Notes under the pieces: generated by a model | Databases searched by the model: none | The model's input: the letters and a program-made list of their open reading frames with translations, nothing else | Told to the model about the DNA's origin: nothing | Made by a program: the position numbers and the translations under genes | NCBI GenBank assembly: GCA_002451755.1 | Contig: DKDF01000101.1 | Span: 27,725 to 53,927 of the forward strand | From: Ruminococcaceae bacterium UBA6855 | Lineage (GTDB): Bacteria; Bacillota; Clostridia; Oscillospirales; Acutalibacteraceae | DNA: 26,203 bases | Direction: 5' to 3' | Shown: positions 20,510 to 26,203 of the stretch, one piece after another | How the letters are laid out: each line of letters begins with the position of its first letter | Numbering within the stretch: position 1 is the first letter of the stretch

Positions 20510-21829
20510 ATGAAAAGATTTTTAGCTTTAGCCATTGCAGTTATGATGATCCTGTCATTTGCAGCCTGCGCTTCGGACAAGAGCGGCAGCGACGACAGCG
20601 ACACCACCGCGGCATCCGACATCAAGACGGATGCGACAACGGCTCCCGCGGCGGAGGATACCACAGCCGTACCCGAGACGACAGAGCCCGCGACGAGCGG
20701 CACCGACGCCGTTTCCGCCGCGCCCTCAGTCAGAAGAGACCCCACAAAAACAACCCCCGCTGCCGACACCACAAAGCCCGTATCGGGCGGCAGCAGCGGC
20801 TCGACTACCGTCCCCTCCAAGCCGGACGACAGCAAGCCCGCAGCGGTTGAAACGAACCCCAAGAAGATAATCGTCTCCGCAGAGAGAGAATGGATATTCA
20901 CCGAAAAGCCCACCGACTCCTGCCACGCTTCGACCGTTCTGCCTCTTGACAACGGCACAGTTGTTGCGGCATGGTTCGCAGGCTCGTCCGAGAGCGACGA
21001 CGATGTCAAGATACTCACAAGCGTGCGCGGCACGGACGGAAAATGGGGCGCGCCCATCAGAGTTTCCGCCGATCCGAACGTCGCCCACTGGAACCCCGTT
21101 CTCTTCCAGAACGACGACGGCACGATAACCCTCTATTTCAAGGTCGGCAAGGACACCGAATACTGGAAGACCTACTATTCCGTCTCAACCGACGGCAAGA
21201 ACTGGGCGGCTCCCAGAGAGCTTGTCCCCGGCGACAACAGCGGCGGCAGAGGTCCCGTCAAGAACAAGCCCATCAGACTCAAGAACGGCACTATACTCGC
21301 CCCCGGCTCTACAGAGCTAGACGGCAAATACAGATGCTTTGTCGACATATCTACCGACAACGGCAAGACCTGGAACAGAACTCCCGAAATTGATTCGACC
21401 TTCCTCAAATTCTTCAAGACCCCGATGATTCAGCCCACGCTCTGGGAGTCAAAGGACGGCTCTGTCCATATGTTCACGAGAACGAAGGTCGGCAAGATAT
21501 ACAGAAGCGATTCCTATGACGGCGGCAAGACCTGGTGCGCCGCATATCCGACCAGCCTGCCGAACAACAACAGCGGCATCGACCTCGACACCGACGACAG
21601 CGGCAGAATTTTCCTCGTTTATAACCCCGTCGGAATCCCCGGCATCAGAACGCCCCTCACTCTCGCCGTTTCGCTTGACGACGGCAAGACCTTCACGAAG
21701 ATAAAGACCTTCGAGACCGGACTCGCGGAGTATTCTTATCCCGCAGTCGTTGTCAAGGGCGACACCATCCACATCACTTATACATATGAAAGAGACTATA
21801 TCGTCTACTGGCAGATAAAGATCAAGTGA
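20510..21829 (+). CDS. Neuraminidase-like (BNR/Asp-box) lipoprotein
   Basis: A 439-residue lipoprotein: signal peptide MKRFLALAIAVMMIL, lipobox SFAAC (Cys20), then about 100 residues of Thr/Pro/Ser/Asp-rich linker, then a six-bladed-propeller type domain from about residue 125. Four Asp-boxes are visible: SVSTDGKNW, ISTDNGKTW, SDSYDGGKTW and VSLDDGKTF. Conserved segments SCHASTVLPLDNGTVVAAWF, AHWNPVLF, KNKPIRL, IQPTLWESKDG, LPNNNSGIDLD and AEYSYPAVV match the predicted-neuraminidase group COG4692. Whether members cleave sialic acid or another sugar acid is unsettled; the classical sialidase Arg triad cannot be assigned by eye. The linker should hold the enzyme away from the membrane. It is followed by a close paralog. 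Confidence 0.88.
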   Translation: MKRFLALAIAVMMILSFAACASDKSGSDDSDTTAASDIKTDATTAPAAEDTTAVPETTEPATSGTDAVSAAPSVRRDPTKTTPAADTTKPVSGGSSGSTTVPSKPDDSKPAAVETNPKKIIVSAEREWIFTEKPTDSCHASTVLPLDNGTVVAAWFAGSSESDDDVKILTSVRGTDGKWGAPIRVSADPNVAHWNPVLFQNDDGTITLYFKVGKDTEYWKTYYSVSTDGKNWAAPRELVPGDNSGGRGPVKNKPIRLKNGTILAPGSTELDGKYRCFVDISTDNGKTWNRTPEIDSTFLKFFKTPMIQPTLWESKDGSVHMFTRTKVGKIYRSDSYDGGKTWCAAYPTSLPNNNSGIDLDTDDSGRIFLVYNPVGIPGIRTPLTLAVSLDDGKTFTKIKTFETGLAEYSYPAVVVKGDTIHITYTYERDYIVYWQIKIK

Positions 21830-21859
21830 TGTTTCCCTGCGGCTTTTTCGTGATTTTCA

Positions 21860-21884
21860 AACGTTCAAAACCCTCTTGAGCGTT
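21860..21884. promoter_or_regulatory. Dyad overlapping the -35 box of the second neuraminidase-like gene
   Basis: AACGTTCAA and TTGAGCGTT pair over 9 positions (one G.T) around a 7-base centre. The right arm contains the -35 box, so it may be an operator. As RNA it would be a hairpin without a U-tract. Confidence 0.4.
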
Positions 21885-21904
21885 GTGGAAACGCGACATA
21901 ATAT
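21876..21904 (+). promoter_or_regulatory. Probable promoter of the second neuraminidase-like gene
   Basis: TTGAGC, 17-base spacer, TAATAT. Modest match; read-through from the upstream gene is also possible because no terminator separates them. Confidence 0.5.
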
Positions 21905-21929
21905 AGGAAATTTTTTAGGAGGAAGTAAA

Positions 21930-22982
21930 ATGACCAAGAGAATTTTATCAGTTCTCGTCGCAATCAGCCTCATGTTTGCTCTCGCATCCATAGGCATGGC
22001 TAAAAGCTCGAGCGATGACATCATCGTCTCCGCTACAAAAGAAATGATCTTCGACAAGAAGATAACCGATTCCTGCCACGCTTCAACGGTTCTGCCCCTC
22101 GATGACGGCTCCGTTATCGCAGCTTGGTTCGGCGGCTCTTCCGAGCAGGAGAACGATGTCAAGATCTACACCTCGGTTCGCACCGAAGAGGACGGCTGGA
22201 GCGATCCCGTCGTTGTTTCCGCGGCTGATGATGTCGCTCACTGGAACCCCGTTCTGTTCCAGAAGGAAGACGGCACTGTCGTTCTTTACTTCAAGGTCGG
22301 CAAGACCACTGAGTATTGGCAGACCTACTATGTAACCTCGACCGACGGCAGAAGCTGGAGCGCTCCCAAAGAGCTTGTCCCCGGCGACAACAGCGGCGGC
22401 AGAGGTCCCGTCAAGAACAAGCCCATCAGACTTAAGGACGGCACCGTTCTTGCGCCCGCTTCGACCGAGATCGACGACAAGTACAGATGCTTCGTTGATA
22501 TCTCCAATGACGACGGCGAGACCTGGACCAAGACAGCAGAAATCGATTCCAAATACTGCACATGGTTCAAGGTTCCGATGATCCAGCCCACCCTTTGGCA
22601 GTCCGCTGACGGCTCTGTCCATATGTTCACAAGAACAAAGGTCGGCAAGATCTATCGCAGCGATTCCTATGATAACGGCAAGACCTGGTGCCGCGCTTAT
22701 GCCACCAAGCTTCCCAACAACAACAGCGGTATCGACCTTGACACCGACGATCAGGGCAGAATCTTCCTGGCTTATAACAACGTTGGTATCCCCGGCATCC
22801 GTACTCCTCTTGTCCTCTCCGTTTCGACCGATGACGGCAAGACCTTCACAAAGATAAAGACTTTTGAAAAGGGTCTCGCCGAGTATTCTTATCCCGCAGT
22901 CGTTGTCAAGGGTGACACTATCCACATCACCTACACCTACGAGAGAGACTACATCGCATACTGGCAGATAAAGATAAAATAA
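21930..22982 (+). CDS. Secreted neuraminidase-like (BNR/Asp-box) protein, paralog of the preceding gene
   Basis: A 350-residue protein. The ATG follows AGGAGG; the start MTKRILSVLVAISLMFALAS with ASIGMA looks like a type I signal peptide, with no lipobox Cys, so this copy should be released or loosely attached. It lacks the 100-residue linker of the first copy. The propeller domain aligns without large gaps to the first copy, roughly three quarters identical by eye, with the same four Asp-boxes (TSTDGRSW, ISNDDGETW, SDSYDNGKTW, VSTDDGKTF) and identical blocks such as GDNSGGRGPVKNKPIRL. Codon choice is richer in GCT and GTT than its neighbour, which suggests higher expression or a different history. 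Substrate unknown, as for the first copy. Confidence 0.88.
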   Translation: MTKRILSVLVAISLMFALASIGMAKSSSDDIIVSATKEMIFDKKITDSCHASTVLPLDDGSVIAAWFGGSSEQENDVKIYTSVRTEEDGWSDPVVVSAADDVAHWNPVLFQKEDGTVVLYFKVGKTTEYWQTYYVTSTDGRSWSAPKELVPGDNSGGRGPVKNKPIRLKDGTVLAPASTEIDDKYRCFVDISNDDGETWTKTAEIDSKYCTWFKVPMIQPTLWQSADGSVHMFTRTKVGKIYRSDSYDNGKTWCRAYATKLPNNNSGIDLDTDDQGRIFLAYNNVGIPGIRTPLVLSVSTDDGKTFTKIKTFEKGLAEYSYPAVVVKGDTIHITYTYERDYIAYWQIKIK

Positions 22983-23050
22983 GTTTTTTACAATCGGCCG
23001 GAGGGTAATCAAGGCTGAGAATAAGGGAAACTGCAACCCATAAAAATATG

Positions 23051-23099
23051 CGCCCCGAAAGACAGTGCACAGTTCTTTCGGGGCGTGTATATTTTTTTA
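23051..23099. terminator. Bidirectional terminator after the neuraminidase-like pair
   Basis: A perfect 12-base-pair stem CGCCCCGAAAGA/TCTTTCGGGGCG with an 11-base loop. On the + strand TGTATATTTTTTT follows, and on the - strand CATATTTTTAT, serving the converging GNAT gene too. Confidence 0.92.
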
Positions 23100-23696
23100 A
23101 TCTATTCCGTATTTCTCGCGGATGACATCTCTTATCTGCGGGAAAGGGATGACCGGCGGCTGATTTTCAAGATGCTCGCCGATGAGCTTTTCCATCCAGA
23201 CCATGCCGTACCAGCGGTGGAATTTATATCCGCATTTTGTGAAGCCGCCGACCATTCGGTAGCCGAGATGCGCGTGGAATTCCGCGCTGTTTTTCGTCAG
23301 ATATTCGTCCTCAACTTCGGGATAAGCAATGCAGGCGTTCATATTGAGAAAACCCTGCTCGCGCAGCACAGCTTCGAGCGTGTCATGAAGCTTTCTGCCG
23401 AGCCCGCCGCCGCGCGCATTCTGATCGAGATAGATCGATGTCTCGACCGCCCAATCGTATGCCGGGCGCGAATGGAGCGGACCCGCATAGGCGTAGCCGA
23501 GAATATCGCCGTCCCTTTCGAGCACGAGATACGGGTATCTCCTGAGCGTAGATTCGATTCTTTCACGAAACTCCTCCTCGCTCGGCACATCATATTCGTA
23601 TGTTATCGAGGTGTTTTTGACATAAGGCGCGTATATTTTAAGCAGCGCCGGCGCGTCGTCGGGCGCTGCCGCGCGGATTTTTATTTTATCGACCAT
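23097..23696 (-). CDS. GNAT family N-acetyltransferase (phosphinothricin acetyltransferase-like)
   Basis: A 199-residue cytoplasmic enzyme transferring acetyl from acetyl-CoA to an amine. It matches the Pat/Bar-like subgroup: IRAAAPDDAPALLKIYAPYV, NTSITYEYDVPSEEEFRERI, YPYLVLERDGDILGYAYAG, VETSIYLDQNARGGGLGRKL (the acetyl-CoA loop, ARGGGLGRK, corresponds to RxxGxG/A), then FHAHLGYRMVGGFTKCGYKF and WYGMVWMEK. Subgroup members acetylate phosphinothricin, methionine sulfoximine or other amino-acid-like compounds; the natural substrate here is unknown. The start is 1 base after the MATE stop (TAA-A-ATG), so it is translationally coupled to the exporter, consistent with a shared detoxification role. 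Confidence 0.93.
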   Translation of the reverse strand: MVDKIKIRAAAPDDAPALLKIYAPYVKNTSITYEYDVPSEEEFRERIESTLRRYPYLVLERDGDILGYAYAGPLHSRPAYDWAVETSIYLDQNARGGGLGRKLHDTLEAVLREQGFLNMNACIAYPEVEDEYLTKNSAEFHAHLGYRMVGGFTKCGYKFHRWYGMVWMEKLIGEHLENQPPVIPFPQIRDVIREKYGID

Positions 23697-23697
23697 T

Positions 23698-25080
23698 TTA
23701 TTTTGTCTCCCCTTTTTTCTGCGCTTCGAGCTTTTTCATCGCCTTGCCGAACTGAATTGTGAAGAGTATAGATGTGAAGGTTATCGCAATAACATCCGCC
23801 ACGGGCTCTGCCATATAGACGCCCATGGTCTTGTCTGCGACGAATGTCGGCATGATGTAAATAAGCGGCAGGAGCAGCACGAACTTGCGAACGACCGCGA
23901 CCGATATCGAGCACAGCGCGCTTCCTATCGACACAAACGCCATCTGGCACGACATCTGTATGCCGAACAGACAGAGTACGGCGCAGTAGATGCGCAGGGC
24001 GTGCGCGGTGAAGTCAATAAGCGCGGCATCGGAGCTGAACATCCTTGCAAAGCCCTGCGGGAACAGTTCGATAAACCCCCAGAGCAGGAACGAATAAGTG
24101 AGGCACACGGCAAGGAGCAGCTTGAAAGTCTTTCTGACGCGCTCGCTGTTTCCCGCGCCGTAGTTGTAGCTGAGAATCGGCTGAGAGCCCTGCGAAATTC
24201 CGTTGAGCGGCAGCATGGCGAACTGCATGACGCTCGTCAGTATCGTCATCGCACCGACGGCAATATCGCCGCCGTATTTTAACAAAGACGAGTTGAAGCA
24301 GACCGAGATAACGCTCTCACTTGACTGCATGATAAATGTCGCCAGCCCGAGCGTAATGCACGGCAGGATAATTTTAGGCGACACAAAGAAATTCTTCGCT
24401 TTCAGGCGCAATATTGTCTTTTTGCCGAAGAGGAACGCCACGACCCATACGCAGGAGATACACTGCGATATAATCGTCGCGAGCGCGGCGCCCTTGACTC
24501 CCATATGCAGTCCGAAGATAAATATCGGGTCGAGCGCTATATTTGACACAGCGCCTATCATGACGGTCACCATGCCGATATTCGCGAAGCCCTGCGCCGT
24601 TATAAATGCGTTCATGCCGAGCGTCAGCTGGACAAAGACGGTGCCTATGGCGTAGATGTTCATATAATCGACCGCGTATTCTATCGTATTTTCGCTTGCG
24701 CCGAAGGCGAGGAGCAGGTCGCGGTCAAAGATAAGCAGCAGCGCAGTCAGAACGGCAGATATTATTATCTGCATGAAAAAGCAGCCGCCGAGTATTTTTT
24801 CCGCCGAGCCGTTGTCGCCCTTGCCCATGGATATGGACGCCCTGGGTGCGCCGCCCGCGCTGACAAACGCGGCAAACGCCGAGATTATCATGATTATCGG
24901 CAGGCACACACCGACTCCCGTCAGCGCAAGGCTGCCGTCGCCGGGCATATGCCCGATATATATGCGGTCAACTATATTATAGAGCATGTTGACTATCTGC
25001 GCTATGACCGTCGGCAGCGAGAGCTTGAAAAGCAGCCTGCCGACCGGCTGAGTGCCGAGAAACGATTTATCTTTTTCCAT
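23698..25080 (-). CDS. MATE family efflux transporter (second)
   Basis: A 460-residue protein with about twelve membrane segments and the family start MEKDKSFLGTQPVGRLLFKL followed by LYNIVDRIYIGHMPGDGSLA. The second half contains LPLNGISQGSQPILSYNYGAG, the conserved MATE loop between helices 7 and 8. It is more typical of the DinF/MepA-type subfamily than the first MATE gene, and the two are only distantly similar to each other. It exports organic cations or metabolites against Na+ or H+ influx. The operon partner is a GNAT acetyltransferase, suggesting modification and export of the same or related compounds. The ATG is preceded by GGGGG, a usable but off-centre ribosome site. A consensus promoter lies close upstream, with a leader of only about 30 bases. 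Confidence 0.94.
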   Translation of the reverse strand: MEKDKSFLGTQPVGRLLFKLSLPTVIAQIVNMLYNIVDRIYIGHMPGDGSLALTGVGVCLPIIMIISAFAAFVSAGGAPRASISMGKGDNGSAEKILGGCFFMQIIISAVLTALLLIFDRDLLLAFGASENTIEYAVDYMNIYAIGTVFVQLTLGMNAFITAQGFANIGMVTVMIGAVSNIALDPIFIFGLHMGVKGAALATIISQCISCVWVVAFLFGKKTILRLKAKNFFVSPKIILPCITLGLATFIMQSSESVISVCFNSSLLKYGGDIAVGAMTILTSVMQFAMLPLNGISQGSQPILSYNYGAGNSERVRKTFKLLLAVCLTYSFLLWGFIELFPQGFARMFSSDAALIDFTAHALRIYCAVLCLFGIQMSCQMAFVSIGSALCSISVAVVRKFVLLLPLIYIMPTFVADKTMGVYMAEPVADVIAITFTSILFTIQFGKAMKKLEAQKKGETK

Positions 25081-25116
25081 TTAATTACCCCCATGCATGC
25101 AAAAACGAACAGTCTA

Positions 25117-25144
25117 ATTATATAACCGCTCCGCCGGTTGTCAA
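25117..25144 (-). promoter_or_regulatory. Sigma-A promoter for the MATE/GNAT operon
   Basis: TTGACA (perfect consensus), 16-base spacer, TATAAT. Confidence 0.88.
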
Positions 25145-25230
25145 GGGGGACAGGTTAATATACAAAGCACCGCCGAAAATGCTGTGGCTGTTTTTTGTTT
25201 TTAAGGCTCGGTGGTAATGCTTCAAAACAG

Positions 25231-25259
25231 TTGCAATGGCGGCGCGGAAGTTGTATAAT
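25231..25259 (+). promoter_or_regulatory. Sigma-A promoter for the DUF1846 gene
   Basis: TTGCAA, 17-base spacer, TATAAT. The leader of about 85 bases contains GTCG...CGAC around CGC-ATTTT-GCG (25281-25311) and GCGC-GTCAA-GCGC (25313-25325) hairpins. Confidence 0.82.
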
Positions 25260-25350
25260 TAATTGATTTTGATAAATTCTCGTCGAGGGGCGGCGCATTT
25301 TGCGGCGACAAAGCGCGTCAAGCGCAAAAAATATACTGTGAGGTTTTACA

Positions 25351-26203
25351 ATGTTCAAAGTGGGATTCGATAACGACCTTTATATCCAGAAGCAGTCCGA
25401 GCAGATAAGCAAACGCATCAAGGAATTCGGCGGCAAGCTCTATCTTGAGTTCGGCGGCAAGCTCTTCGACGACTACCATGCCTCGCGCGTCCTGCCCGGC
25501 TTCAAGCCCGACAGCAAGCTGCAGATGCTCAAGAATATCGGCTCGGATGTTGAGATAGTCATTGTCATCAACGCGAGCGATATCCAGAACAACAAGATCC
25601 GCCGCGACCTCGGCATAACCTACGACAGCGACGTGCTGCGCCTCATCGACGCATTCCGCGCGATCGGTCTTTTCGTCGGCAGCGTCGTTATCGCACAGTA
25701 TAAGGGTCAGCCCGCCGCGCTTGCGTTCAAGAACAGGCTCGAAAATCTCGGCGTGCGCGTCTTTATCCACTATCCTATTGAGGGCTATCCCTATAATATT
25801 CCGCACATCGTCAGCGAAGAGGGCTTCGGCAAGAATGAATATATCGAGACCGAGCGTCCGCTCGTCGTTATAACCGCACCCGGCCCCGGCAGCGGAAAGA
25901 TGGCAACCTGCCTCTCCCAGCTCTATCATGACAACCTGCGCGGCATCAAGGCGGGATACGCAAAGTTCGAGACTTTCCCCATATGGAACCTGCCCCTGAA
26001 GCACCCTGTCAACCTCGCATATGAGGCGGCGACCGCCGACCTCAATGATGTCAACGTTATCGACCCCTATCACCTCGAAGCTTACGGCAAGACCACCGTC
26101 AACTACAACAGAGATGTTGAAGTCTTCCCCGTGCTCAACGCTATATTTGAAAAAATCGAGGGCAAGAGTCCCTATAAATCGCCCACGGACATGGGCGTCA
26201 ACA
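25351..26203 (+). CDS. DUF1846 domain-containing protein, N-terminal 284 residues (3' truncated)
   Basis: The frame is open to the window end with no stop. The ATG follows GTGAGG. The translation MFKVGFDNDLYIQKQSEQIS, then GGKLYLEFGGKLFDDYHASR, VLPGFKPDSKLQML, GDLGITYDSDVLRLIDAFR-type segment, and TAPGPGSGKMATCLSQLYHD is near-identical in pattern to DUF1846 proteins of streptococci and clostridia, which are about 490-500 residues long. APGPGSGKMAT looks like a nucleotide-binding P-loop variant, and KFETFPIWNLPLKHPVNLAY is a family signature. The structure is known for a streptococcal member but the function is not; it is a soluble, highly conserved protein. About 210 residues are missing beyond the window. 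Confidence 0.95.
   Translation, partial: MFKVGFDNDLYIQKQSEQISKRIKEFGGKLYLEFGGKLFDDYHASRVLPGFKPDSKLQMLKNIGSDVEIVIVINASDIQNNKIRRDLGITYDSDVLRLIDAFRAIGLFVGSVVIAQYKGQPAALAFKNRLENLGVRVFIHYPIEGYPYNIPHIVSEEGFGKNEYIETERPLVVITAPGPGSGKMATCLSQLYHDNLRGIKAGYAKFETFPIWNLPLKHPVNLAYEAATADLNDVNVIDPYHLEAYGKTTVNYNRDVEVFPVLNAIFEKIEGKSPYKSPTDMGVN

Noticed and set aside
21860..21884. Hairpin as a terminator of the first neuraminidase-like gene
   Set aside because: No U-tract follows it; operator or promoter-linked dyad is more likely.
22083..23036. 317-codon open frame on the - strand
   Set aside because: Shadow of the second neuraminidase-like gene, whose Asp-box propeller reading is unambiguous.
25318..26073. 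251-codon open frame on the - strand
   Set aside because: Antisense to the DUF1846 gene, which matches its family along its whole length.

Overview
The window looks like a chromosomal piece of an anaerobic gut-type Firmicute (Clostridia, probably Oscillospirales/Ruminococcaceae, possibly a metagenome bin). The reasons are consensus sigma-A promoters with extended -10 boxes, a T-box leader on serS, strong GGAGG-type ribosome binding sites, short hairpin-plus-U terminators, the Firmicute-typical families DUF1846, DUF3842, GtrA, ECF S component and MATE, and dispersed hairpin repeats of the kind seen in this group. GC content is near 50 percent. Species cannot be named from this sequence.

Layout. 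(a) Positions 1-5070 are an exported-protein island on the + strand: four consecutive paralogous lipoproteins with YD-like repeats (the first cut by the window edge), then an unrelated DHHW/SGNH-type lipoprotein that shares its leader and signal-peptide DNA with the third paralog. (b) 5071-5399 is noncoding and carries a structured inverted-repeat element. (c) 5400-8046 holds divergent genes: a MATE exporter behind a promoter-proximal attenuator (-) and a membrane-anchored alpha/beta hydrolase (+). (d) 8084-10632 (-) encodes a tandem-domain class II aldolase and an AI-2E/PerM-type membrane protein. (e) 10845-12086 (+) is homoserine dehydrogenase, followed by a 660-base repeat-bearing spacer and a SAM methyltransferase. 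(f) 13448-17623 (-) holds a translationally coupled GtrA/metallophosphoesterase pair, T-box-controlled serS, and an ECF S component behind an unclassified attenuated leader. (g) 17620-20134 is a divergent locus: a four-module zinc-ribbon protein plus DUF3842 (-) against a membrane-anchored M20 peptidase (+), with nearly touching -35 boxes. (h) 20348-22982 holds two tandem neuraminidase-like (COG4692-type) exported proteins behind a long structured leader. (i) 23097-25080 (-) is a MATE exporter coupled to a GNAT acetyltransferase, and 25351 onward is the start of a DUF1846 gene running off the window.

How it fits together. Most genes are single-gene or two-gene units with their own promoter and terminator. 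Housekeeping functions (serS, hom, DUF1846) are mixed with a strong surface/exported component (YD lipoproteins, DHHW lipoprotein, neuraminidase-like pair). The least explained material is: the YD lipoprotein array and its shared signal cassette, the 24-base palindrome in the DHHW promoter, the leaders before the MATE, ECF and neuraminidase-like genes, and a dispersed hairpin repeat whose copies differ by compensatory stem changes. No insertion sequence, CRISPR array, rRNA or tRNA was seen. All domain and family calls were made by reading translated sequence, not by database search.
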